Assembly: GCA_015655225.1 (NCBI GenBank)
Contig: JAATFK010000208.1
Location: forward strand, 1 to 12,576
Source of the DNA: Solirubrobacterales bacterium
GTDB lineage: Bacteria > Actinomycetota > Thermoleophilia > Solirubrobacterales > Solirubrobacteraceae
Length of the DNA: 12,576 nucleotides
Direction of reading: 5' to 3'
Part shown: positions 1 to 5,595 of the stretch, one piece after another
Layout: each line of letters begins with the position of its first letter
Numbering within the stretch: position 1 is the first letter of the stretch
Notes under the pieces: generated by a model
What the model was told of the DNA's origin: nothing
Database searches by the model: none
What the model saw: the letters and a program-made list of their open reading frames with translations, nothing else
Program-made: the position numbers and the translations under genes

Positions 1-1
1 C

Positions 2-226
2 GAGCGGATCCTCTGCGCCGTCTTCGCCTTCGAGGACGCCAGAGGCCGTCCCCTCTACTGGATCTACAACTACAAGCGCGGCTTCTTCTACCCGTTCGTC
101 CCCGCCGGCGGCGAACAGCAGCGCGACAACGAGACGGAGCTGCGCCTCAGAGCCCAGGTCGGCAGAGAGCTGCCGACCGAGCCCGAGCCCGAGCGCTGGT
201 TCCCCCTCTGGGGCGCCCCGATCTGA
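2..226 (+). CDS. C-terminal end of an unrecognised protein (5' end outside window)
   Basis: An open frame runs in from the left edge and stops at TGA 224-226, giving at least 74 residues. I do not recognise the family. The visible part is rich in aromatic residues (WIYNYKRGFFYPFVP near the start of the fragment), then an acidic and arginine-rich stretch, and ends RWFPLWGAPI. There is no obvious membrane segment. Codon use is coding-like (G/C in almost every third position), with 3 of 9 arginines written AGA, as in pspA next door. It converges with the pspAA gene, with a GC-rich hairpin between them. The function is unknown, and the start lies upstream of this window. Confidence 0.6.
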   Translation, partial: ERILCAVFAFEDARGRPLYWIYNYKRGFFYPFVPAGGEQQRDNETELRLRAQVGRELPTEPEPERWFPLWGAPI

Positions 227-235
227 GCGACGAGA

Positions 236-262
236 CGCGCCGGCCTGGAAAGAGCCGGCGCG
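236..262. terminator. GC hairpin between convergent genes
   Basis: A perfect 9-bp inverted repeat, CGCGCCGGC (236-244) and GCCGGCGCG (254-262), encloses a 9-base loop. It lies 9 bases after the stop of the left gene and 14 bases beyond the end of pspAA on the other strand, so it could end transcripts from both sides. No T-run follows on either strand, so it is not a textbook intrinsic terminator. Confidence 0.5.
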
Positions 263-276
263 CCGGAAGCGGCGTG

Positions 277-555
277 CTACCCGGGAATCAGGCCCTCGCC
301 GCTGAAGTCGTGCTTCGCCTCCTCGAAGGAGGTGTCGGCCGGCGGCACGATCACGTCGGAGGGACGCAGGTCGTCGTCGGCCAGCTTCGCGCCCTCGCCG
401 TGGATCGTCGCGATGATCTGCGCGAACAGCTCGGTGAAGCGGGCCTCGTCGCCCGCCTCGACCGCCGCGACGGCATCGTTGTCGAGGACGTTGAGGCGCT
501 CCGCACAGTCGCCGTCCAGCTCGTACTGGCCGTCGCCCGAGATGCGGACGATCAT
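277..555 (-). CDS. pspAA: PspA-associated protein PspAA
   Basis: A 92-residue protein starting MIVRISGDGQYEL and rich in acidic residues. The N-terminal MIVRI-x-G-x-GQY pattern, the LNVLDNDAVAAVEAGDE segment and the small size fit the PspA-associated (PspAA) domain found beside PspA/IM30 genes in actinobacteria and archaea. Its ATG (553-555) overlaps the pspA stop codon in an ATGA arrangement, so translation is probably coupled and the two products are probably made together. The family is thought to work with PspA at the membrane under envelope stress; the exact role here is inferred from the neighbour. It has no signal peptide or membrane segment. The end Ser-Gly-Glu-Gly-Leu-Ile-Pro-Gly is intact. 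Confidence 0.8.
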   Translation of the reverse strand: MIVRISGDGQYELDGDCAERLNVLDNDAVAAVEAGDEARFTELFAQIIATIHGEGAKLADDDLRPSDVIVPPADTSFEEAKHDFSGEGLIPG

Positions 556-1331
556 GCCGTTCTCTCCTGGCCCGCGTCAGCCTGGCCCGCACCGGTCCCG
601 ATCTGACCGGGCGCGGCCGCGCCGCCGCCCAGCTCGGCTCTCATTCTCTCCAGCTCGCTGTCGACCTGGCTGCCGGTGCTGAGCTGCGCGAGCTGCCGGT
701 CGATGTCGTCGCCGCCGTCGCCGAGCTGCGTCAGGTCGGTGAACGCGCCGGCTCTCTCGAGCTCGTCCATCGCGCCCGCGCGGGCGCGCATGTCCTCGGT
801 CTTGTCGAGCGCGCGCTGCATCGCGAGGCCAACGTCCGCCATCTCCTCGCCGACGCCCGTCGCAGCCTCGGAGATCCGGACCTGCGCCTCGGCCGCCGAG
901 TACTGGGCCTTGACGACTTCCTTTCTCGACCGGAACGCCTCGATCTTCGACTGCAGTCTCGCCTGGTTGTCGATCATCGACTGCTGCTGCTGCTCGAGCT
1001 CGGCGACCTGCGTGTCGAGGCCCTGCAGCTCGCCCTGGATCGCGCTCTTGCGCTCCAGCGCGGTGCGCGCGAGCGCCTCGTTGCCGGCCGCGAGCGCCTG
1101 GCGCGCCTGCGTGTCGAGCTTGACGACCTGCTGCTCCATTCTCTGCGTCTGGAGCTGGAGGCGCTTCTTGGACGTGACGACGTCCGCGAGCCCTCTCTTC
1201 ACGTTCTGCAACAGCTCCATCTGCTTCTGGTAGCTGTACTCAAGCGTCTCGGACGGATCCTCGGCTCTGTCGAGCAGCTTTGAGATTCTCGCCTTGACGA
1301 CGGTTGAGAAGCGCCCGGTCAGGCCGGCCAT
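552..1331 (-). CDS. pspA: PspA/IM30 family membrane-stress protein
   Basis: A 259-residue protein. The ATG at 1331 is chosen because AAGGAGG sits 6 bases upstream; the open frame runs back to 2150, but that extension is arginine/proline shadow sequence across the neighbouring gene. The N-terminus GRFSTVVKARISKLLDRAEDP is the amphipathic, lipid-contacting start typical of PspA/IM30 (ESCRT-III-like). It is followed by a YSYQKQMELLQNVKRGLADVV segment and a long Gln/Glu/Lys-rich coiled coil (about residues 25-200, with a QQQQ run). The C-terminal 50 residues are Gly/Ala/Asp-rich and probably flexible. PspA binds stressed or leaky membrane from the cytoplasmic side. It lies 80 bases downstream of the NlpC/P60-like gene and overlaps pspAA. 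Arginine use is odd: by hand, 10 of 21 are AGA and none AGG. Confidence 0.93.
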   Translation of the reverse strand: MAGLTGRFSTVVKARISKLLDRAEDPSETLEYSYQKQMELLQNVKRGLADVVTSKKRLQLQTQRMEQQVVKLDTQARQALAAGNEALARTALERKSAIQGELQGLDTQVAELEQQQQSMIDNQARLQSKIEAFRSRKEVVKAQYSAAEAQVRISEAATGVGEEMADVGLAMQRALDKTEDMRARAGAMDELERAGAFTDLTQLGDGGDDIDRQLAQLSTGSQVDSELERMRAELGGGAAAPGQIGTGAGQADAGQERTA

Positions 1332-1356
1332 CGGATCCTCCTTGGGGCAGGTTCGC

Positions 1357-1384
1357 GGTACGGGTCGGTCAAGCGTACCGACCC
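1357..1384 (-). promoter_or_regulatory. Overlapping inverted repeats and possible pspA promoter
   Basis: In the 80-base gap before pspA there are two inverted repeats that share bases. The first is GGGTCGGT (1362-1369) with ACCGACCC (1377-1384), loop 7. The second is GGTACG (1357-1362) with CGTACC (1374-1379), loop 11. They cannot both form. On the minus strand the hexamer TACGCT (1377-1372) matches the TANNNT -10 form seen before other genes here. The structure could be an operator, an attenuator, or simply a promoter for pspA independent of the riboswitch-led transcript. Confidence 0.35.
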
Positions 1385-1411
1385 CTGTCCCGGCGGTCGC
1401 CTCGGCGTGGC

Positions 1412-2080
1412 CTAGTAGTTGAGGGGATGCCGCGCCAGGAAGCCGGCGGTCGACGGCTTGGCGGTGCGCCAGCGGGGTCCCGACTCGCCCGGTCCGGCGG
1501 TGTCGAGCCGCAGGCCGGCGATGATCATGAACGCGTGCTCGGGGTTCGTGTAGACCGTGATCCAGGTCCCCTTGCCCTTCGTCCCCCAGCTCATGAAGTC
1601 GCTCGAGTCCATCGGCGTGTCGATCAAGCCGCCGCCGTGAAGGGCGTAGGAGACGGTGCCGGAGCAGTCGTAGCCGCTCGACTTGAAGCTCGCGTGGCCG
1701 CCGCCCCAGACGTACGGCTTCGTGCGGATCTGGTTCGCCGCCCAGATCGCCTGCTGCACCTCGATCGGCGCGGCGGCGGGGGCGTACGCGACGCCTTTTC
1801 TGATCACGCCGCGCGTGCCGGGCACGGTCGGCTGCGGCAGCGGGGCGGGCGCGACGCCGAAGCCGGCGGCGCCGGGGCTGACGGGAGCGGGAACGGCGGG
1901 AGCCGGGGTCGGCGTCGCCGGTGCGGGCGCCGGGGTGGTCGCGGCCGGCGGGGTCGCCGGGACCGTGGGGGCGGGCGGATCGTCGCTCGCCGCGCCGCCC
2001 GTCGCCTTGGCGGCAGCCGAGGCGGGGAGAGCACATCCGAGCATCATGAGACCCGTCGCGACCAGGGTCGTGGCGCGCAC
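1412..2080 (-). CDS. Secreted NlpC/P60-like cell-wall hydrolase
   Basis: A 222-residue protein. The GTG at 2080 is chosen because AGAGGAA lies about 7 bases upstream and the reading then opens with a signal peptide (residues 1-22, core LVATGLMMLGCALPASA). Cleavage after ASA is likely; Cys16 in MLGC could be a weak lipobox. Residues 33-70 form a Pro/Ala/Thr-rich linker. The C-terminal domain (about 104-222) has YVWGGGH (123-129), the nucleophile Cys139 in YDCSG and His182 in EHAFM, fitting the Cys/His arrangement of NlpC/P60-type peptidases that cut peptidoglycan peptides. The GLRLDT and GPRW motifs mark a variant I associate with Thermoleophilia. The gene is led by a cyclic di-AMP riboswitch, which commonly controls wall hydrolases in actinobacteria, and is followed by pspA-pspAA. 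The substrate bond is not shown by the sequence. Confidence 0.85.
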   Translation of the reverse strand: MRATTLVATGLMMLGCALPASAAAKATGGAASDDPPAPTVPATPPAATTPAPAPATPTPAPAVPAPVSPGAAGFGVAPAPLPQPTVPGTRGVIRKGVAYAPAAAPIEVQQAIWAANQIRTKPYVWGGGHASFKSSGYDCSGTVSYALHGGGLIDTPMDSSDFMSWGTKGKGTWITVYTNPEHAFMIIAGLRLDTAGPGESGPRWRTAKPSTAGFLARHPLNY

Positions 2081-2098
2081 CAGCGTTCCTCTTTCGTC

Positions 2099-2219
2099 GG
2101 CCTCCGGGGTTAGCTGACGGGCTAGCGCTGAAAGAGCCTGCGCTTCTCACGGTGTCCCGTGAGATTCGCCCCGAACGAACTGGGTCCCCCGGTCCGAGGC
2201 GTTGCCTCGGATTCGGCGT
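2099..2219 (-). promoter_or_regulatory. Cyclic di-AMP riboswitch (ydaO/yuaA type)
   Basis: The minus-strand leader of the NlpC/P60-like gene carries the conserved blocks of the ydaO/yuaA aptamer in order: a 5' GCCGAAUCC segment, a short GC hairpin, GGGGGACCCA (2190-2181), GGGGCGAAUC (about 2172-2163), a variable CUCACGG...CCGUGAG hairpin, an AGCGC...GCGCU helix, and the 3' block CCCGUCAGCUAACCCC (2121-2106) followed by GGAGGC. The predicted transcript start (A2219) falls at the aptamer's first bases. The ribosome binding site AGAGGAA follows the 3' end by a few bases, so control could act on translation or on an upstream stop of transcription; no terminator hairpin is evident between aptamer and gene. 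The class usually turns genes off when cyclic di-AMP is high. Confidence 0.9.
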
Positions 2220-2225
2220 GGCGGC

Positions 2226-2256
2226 ATCCTAGCGGACCCGAGCGACGTTACGTCAA
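2226..2256 (-). promoter_or_regulatory. Candidate promoter of the riboswitch-led operon
   Basis: On the minus strand TTGACG (2256-2251) and TAGGAT (2231-2226) are spaced 19 bases apart, a little long but acceptable for a sigma-70-type promoter. Seven bases after TAGGAT is A2219, exactly where the riboswitch aptamer begins. A small palindrome, GACGT-A-ACGTC, overlaps the -35 element and could bind a regulator. Confidence 0.55.
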
Positions 2257-2315
2257 GTCCGATCTCCGCACGTTGCGGCTTTGAACGCGACGCTCGCCGT
2301 GCCCAGGATGCCGCC

Positions 2316-3316
2316 GTGCGAACGCTCCAGATCCCGGGCCGACAGGTGCTCGCGCTCGTCCCGCTCGGCCTCGCCGCGCTCCTCCTCGGCGCCTGCGGCG
2401 GGAGCGACGGCCCGCGCGGCGACGCCAACGCCGATCCCGCCACGATCGTCCCCCGCACGGCGGCGATCGCCGCGACCGCCGCGGAGGACCGCTTGCGCAG
2501 ACGCGGCGTCCTGCGCAGAGGCGGCAGCTACCGCGGCGTCGCCTACGAGCTGACGAGACGCGACCACACGCCGACGGCGCTCGTCGGCGACTTCCTCGTC
2601 GGCGCCACGTCGATCGGGACGCTGCGCGCGGTGGTCGACGCCTGGAGAGGCTCCTCCCTGGCTGAAAGCGCGCGCTACCGCGCGACCTGAACCAGGACGT
2701 CCTCCCGTGACTCGGCGGCACCGGGGCGTTCGTGCGCGGGACCACGCCGGTCGACGTCGGCGGCGGCTTCGAGCTGGGCTCACGCAACCCCGACGCGTCC
2801 CGCCGCGCCGTCGCGAAGGTGCGGCGGCTGGTCGAGCGCACCCGCCTCGCCCGCACGGGCCCGGTGACGCTGGCGGGCGGCCACGGCTTCGCGATGGTCC
2901 TGAGCGGGGTGCCGCAGCCTGTGGTCGTGCTGGCGCGCGGCGACCAGGTCGTGGTCGGCTACGCGCCGTCCTCTGCGCGGGACCTGCTCGACCCCGGGCA
3001 GCCGTTCTCGCGGAGCGACGCGGGCAAGGCCGCGATCGCGAGCCTCGGGAGCGGCTACCAGCCGTCGGTCGTCTTCGTCGCCGATCCGCTCTTCTCGCTC
3101 CTCGGGCTGGTGGGAGCGAACGACCCGGAGGTCGCGCGGGCGCTGCCGTACCTCGGCACCTACCGCTCGTTCGCGATCGGGACGAAGGCGAGCGGCAGCC
3201 GAACGTCCCTGCGGGTCGTCGCGAACCTGCGCCAGCCGCCGGCCGTCCCCGGCGGCGGTGGCGGGGGGAACGCCGGTGGGGGCGGGACCGAGATCGCCTC
3301 CACGAACGTGCCGTAG
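2316..3316 (+). pseudogene. Broken DUF3352-like lipoprotein gene
   Basis: The first frame starts at GTG 2316 with AGGA 8 bases upstream. It encodes a lipoprotein signal (LAALLLGAC) and a segment containing VGDFLVGATSIGTLRAVVDA and GSSLAESARYR, typical of DUF3352 proteins, before stopping at 2688-2690. From about 2680 the similarity continues in another frame as DLNQDVLP, an in-frame TGA (2708-2710), then LGGTGAFVRG. That frame stays open to TAG 3314-3316 and ends with a glycine-rich tail. One extra GC in CGCGCG near 2679-2684 explains the frameshift, and CGA to TGA would explain the stop. From memory, intact family members are roughly 500 residues; this remnant is about 330, so a block after the signal peptide also seems lost. 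Role unknown. Sequencing error is an alternative for one lesion but not easily for both. Confidence 0.6.
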
Positions 3317-3362
3317 CGGGCGTTCTTCACCAGACGGCGGCTCGGCGAGGACGGCGGCTGGC

Positions 3363-3368
3363 TATCGT
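3363..3368 (+). promoter_or_regulatory. Candidate -10 element for the CWB2 lipoprotein gene
   Basis: TATCGT lies 7 bases before ATG 3376, preceded by GGC. There is no Shine-Dalgarno sequence in between, which fits a leaderless transcript starting at or next to the ATG. No clear -35 element is seen. Confidence 0.45.
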
Positions 3369-3375
3369 CCGCGCG

Positions 3376-4590
3376 ATGCCCGCTCGCCTTCGCGTCCCGT
3401 TCCTCCTCCCCGTGCTGGCCGGCGTCGCGGCCCTCGGCCTCGCCGGCTGCGGCGGCGGGAAGACGGTCGTGACCAACACGGAGACCGCGACCAAGACGAC
3501 CGTCGTGACGACGCCGCGGATCGGCCAGAGCGGCACCGTGCCGCAGGCCTCGCAGCAGCTCGGCTTCCCCGGCTTCGCGACGAAGAACACGACGCGGGTG
3601 GGCGGCGCCGACCCGACCGCCGACGCGGCCGGCGTGGCGCGCGCGGTCTATCCCGGCGGTGCGCCCGGGACGCTGCCGACGGCGGTCGCGCTCGTCGACG
3701 CGGCCGACTGGCACGCCGGCCTCGTCGCATCTGTCCTGATGAGCAGACCGCTCGGCGCGCCGCTGCTGCTGTCGAACGGGACGACCCTGCCGCAGGCGAG
3801 CAGCGACGCGCTCACGGCCCTCGCCCCGACCGGCGCGACCACGCTCGGCGGCGCGCAGGTGATCCGCGTCGGGACGGCGCCGACGCCGACGGGCCTGAGA
3901 GCGACGACGATCAGCGGCGCCGACCCGTACACGCTGGCGGCCGCGGTCGACCGCTTCGAGAGCGCCGTCGCCAGCAGACCGAGCCGGTCGGTGATCGTCG
4001 TCTCGGCAGACGATCCCGCCTACGCGATGCCGGCGGCCGGCTACGCCGCCAAGAGCGGCGACCCGATCCTGTTCGTGAGAAGAGACGAGATCCCGGGCGC
4101 GACGTACGCCGCGCTGCAGACGCACGCGAAGCCCGGCATCTACCTGCTGGGACCGACGTCGGTCGTCAGCAGAAGAGTCCAGACCGCGCTCGCAAGCCTC
4201 GGCAGAGTCACGCGGATCCAGGGCGCCGACCCGGTCGCCAACGCGATCGCGTTCGCGCGCTTCACCGACGGGACGTTCGGCTGGGGCGTCACCGACCCCG
4301 GCCATGGGCTCGTGTTCGCGAACACGAGCCGCCCGCTCGACGCGGCCGCCGCCGCGCCGCTGTCGGCGAGCGGGACCTACGGCCCGCTGCTGCTGACGAC
4401 GTCCGCGACGACGCTCCCGGTCACGCTCGGCCAGTTCCTGCTCGACATCCAGCCGGGGTATCAGCAGGATCCAGTCCGCGGCGTTTACAATCACGGCTGG
4501 CTGATCGGCGACGCGTCGGCGATCAGCCTTCCCGTGCAGTCGCGCATCGACAGCCTCCTCGAGATCTCACCGGTCAAGGCAGGTCAATAG
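3376..4590 (+). CDS. Lipoprotein with three cell-wall-binding type 2 (CWB2) repeats
   Basis: A 404-residue protein. ATG 3376 gives a lipoprotein signal peptide with lipobox LAGC (lipid-bearing Cys25), then a Thr-rich spacer to about residue 70. Three repeats follow, each opening with a GADP motif (77-80, 181-184 and 283-286) and containing hydrophobic beta segments such as AVALVDAADW, SVIVVSADDPAYAMPAAG and GIYLLGP. This is the layout of the CWB2 repeat family (PF04122), which in Clostridia anchors proteins to wall polymers. Here the lipid anchor suggests a fixed outer-membrane-face position and a polymer-binding or wall-linked role, which is inference. The stop overlaps the next gene's GTG by one base. 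Arginine use is marked: by hand, 8 of 21 are AGA. The start is preceded by a TATCGT hexamer rather than a ribosome binding site. Confidence 0.85.
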   Translation: MPARLRVPFLLPVLAGVAALGLAGCGGGKTVVTNTETATKTTVVTTPRIGQSGTVPQASQQLGFPGFATKNTTRVGGADPTADAAGVARAVYPGGAPGTLPTAVALVDAADWHAGLVASVLMSRPLGAPLLLSNGTTLPQASSDALTALAPTGATTLGGAQVIRVGTAPTPTGLRATTISGADPYTLAAAVDRFESAVASRPSRSVIVVSADDPAYAMPAAGYAAKSGDPILFVRRDEIPGATYAALQTHAKPGIYLLGPTSVVSRRVQTALASLGRVTRIQGADPVANAIAFARFTDGTFGWGVTDPGHGLVFANTSRPLDAAAAAPLSASGTYGPLLLTTSATTLPVTLGQFLLDIQPGYQQDPVRGVYNHGWLIGDASAISLPVQSRIDSLLEISPVKAGQ

Positions 4591-4889
4591 TGAGCCAAGC
4601 CGAGCATCCCGATCGACTGCGTCCCAGCCGCGAGGTCACGGTCGACGACGTGCACCAGCTGATGGGCGCCTCGACGCCGCACTTCGCGCTCCAGCTGCGC
4701 GAGCGCATCCGCCGCCTGATCCGCCCGCTCCCGACCGACCACCCGGCCCGCGTCCTCGGCGAGCGCGAGATCGCGCGCCTCGAGCTGATCGCGTTCGACG
4801 GCGAGGTCCGCGGCGAGCCGGCCCAGCCCGGCATGCACGCCCTCGCGAGCGTTCGCGACGACGTGACGCTGCCGGACGACGCGCACTGA
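4590..4889 (+). CDS. Small conserved-looking protein of unknown function, coupled to the CWB2 lipoprotein
   Basis: A 99-residue protein starting at GTG 4590, which shares one base with the TAG stop of the CWB2 gene; AAGGCAGG lies just upstream as a ribosome binding site. It is charged and soluble, with no signal peptide or membrane segment. The middle part reads DDVHQLMGASTPHFALQLRERI, then RLIRPLPTDHPARVLGEREIARLELIAFDGE, which looks like a short helical domain. I do not recognise a named family. The one-base overlap argues that it is made together with the lipoprotein, so it may be a cytoplasmic partner or simply co-regulated. A GC-rich hairpin 10 bases after the stop probably ends the operon. 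Confidence 0.75.
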   Translation: MSQAEHPDRLRPSREVTVDDVHQLMGASTPHFALQLRERIRRLIRPLPTDHPARVLGEREIARLELIAFDGEVRGEPAQPGMHALASVRDDVTLPDDAH

Positions 4890-4898
4890 GGACGCTTC

Positions 4899-4916
4899 GC
4901 CCGCCGCGCGGCGGGC
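4899..4916. terminator. GC-rich palindrome after the CWB2 operon
   Basis: A perfect 18-bp palindrome, GCCCGCCGC joined to GCGGCGGGC, starts 10 bases after the stop at 4889. As RNA it would fold with a short GCGC loop. There is no T-run, so it would be a non-canonical or Rho-assisted terminator. Confidence 0.45.
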
Positions 4917-5003
4917 ACGCGGTCCGCGGCGGATGGCGCGCGGGGGTGCAACGTCTGTGCGCAAAACGGCTGACGACGGACGGGGCGGCTGCACGATGGA
5001 GCG

Positions 5004-5308
5004 ATGCCACCCGCACCCGCAGCGCTCGACGGACTCGACTACGACGAGGCCCGCGCCGCCCTCGACCGCCAGGCCCAGCGGCTGATCGACTTCCGCGCCC
5101 GGGCCGGCGTCGTGCTGTCGAGCGCGACGATCTCGACCGCGTTCCTCGCGCCGCTCTCGCTCGGCGACCGTCCGCCGCCCGCCTCGACCTCGCCCTTCAC
5201 CGGAACGAGCTGCTGCTTGTCCGGCTCGCCTCCCGGCTGCGCGCGAGCGCGTTCTTCACGACCGCCGCAGTGCTTTGGTGGGTAGTGCAGCTCGCGCTGC
5301 GATCGTAG
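5004..5308 (+). pseudogene. Broken small membrane protein gene
   Basis: From ATG 5004 the frame encodes a plausible N-terminus (LDGLDYDEARAALDRQAQRL, then a hydrophobic LSSATISTAFLAPLSLG). After about residue 55 it turns into Ser/Pro/Cys-rich shadow sequence ending at 5285. At about 5170-5200 the coding character moves to the frame ending at TAG 5306-5308, which reads ALHRNELLLVRLASRL then a membrane helix AFFTTAAVLWWVVQLAL. I read this as one gene with a frame change and probably a lost middle, because proteins of this kind that I recall have a second helix pair and are longer. The start follows CACGAT by 6 bases, like the leaderless genes nearby. Alternatives are a sequencing indel or two unrelated short frames. 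Confidence 0.5.
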
Positions 5309-5311
5309 GCT
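5306..5311 (+). promoter_or_regulatory. Candidate -10 element for the 81-residue gene
   Basis: TAGGCT ends 6 bases before ATG 5318, the same spacing as other leaderless-type starts in the window. Its first three bases are the TAG stop of the broken gene upstream. No Shine-Dalgarno sequence is present. Confidence 0.4.
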
Positions 5312-5317
5312 GACGGC

Positions 5318-5563
5318 ATGGTGAAAGTTCCGAGAGACGTGTATCGCGAGTACTACCCCGACCTCCCCTCCGACGAGGAGCTGGGAATCGAGATCTACTA
5401 CCCGCCCGGCGAGAGCGACTGGGCCTATCCGAAGGGCACCAAGCCCGAGCGGCTGGCGTACTTCGCGAAGCGGGTTGCTCGACGGCTGGGGCTTGGACGA
5501 TTCGTGGGCGAGGACACGGGCCCTCCCGGCCTGCCACCACCGCCCCTGCTCCGGCGAAAGTAG
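5318..5563 (+). CDS. Hypothetical 81-residue protein
   Basis: The frame from ATG 5318 encodes 81 residues: an acidic, tyrosine-rich N-terminal half (VYREYYPDLPSDEELGIEIYYPPGES), a basic middle (KPERLAYFAKRVARRLGLGR) and a Pro-rich end. There is no signal peptide or membrane segment. The composition (Lys, Ile and Tyr codons in a GC-rich setting, with G/C mostly in the third base) is protein-like rather than shadow-like. I do not recognise a family. It sits between a broken gene and xseA in the same direction, with its own candidate -10 hexamer. The real start could differ, as no ribosome binding site guides it. Confidence 0.6.
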   Translation: MVKVPRDVYREYYPDLPSDEELGIEIYYPPGESDWAYPKGTKPERLAYFAKRVARRLGLGRFVGEDTGPPGLPPPPLLRRK

Positions 5564-5582
5564 CGCCCGCGGGGCCATCGGC

Positions 5583-5588
5583 TACGCT
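5583..5588 (+). promoter_or_regulatory. Candidate -10 element for xseA
   Basis: TACGCT, preceded by GGC, ends 7 bases before ATG 5596. There is no Shine-Dalgarno sequence before the ATG, so a leaderless xseA-xseB-enolase transcript is likely. Confidence 0.45.
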
Positions 5589-5595
5589 CGCCGGG

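Noticed and set aside
1332..2150. N-terminal extension of the pspA frame to 2150 (532 residues in all)
   Set aside because: The extension is Arg/Pro/Asp-rich shadow sequence across the NlpC/P60-like gene and riboswitch; ATG 1331 has AAGGAGG and the correct PspA N-terminus.
2202..2315. Upstream ATG 2202 for the DUF3352-like gene
   Set aside because: It would add 38 residues before the lipoprotein signal and overlap the riboswitch promoter; GTG 2316 places the signal peptide at the N-terminus.
3258..4589. Plus-strand frame running through the CWB2 gene into the 99-residue gene
   Set aside because: Before 4590 it is Arg/Asp-rich shadow; only the part from GTG 4590 looks like protein and has a ribosome binding site.
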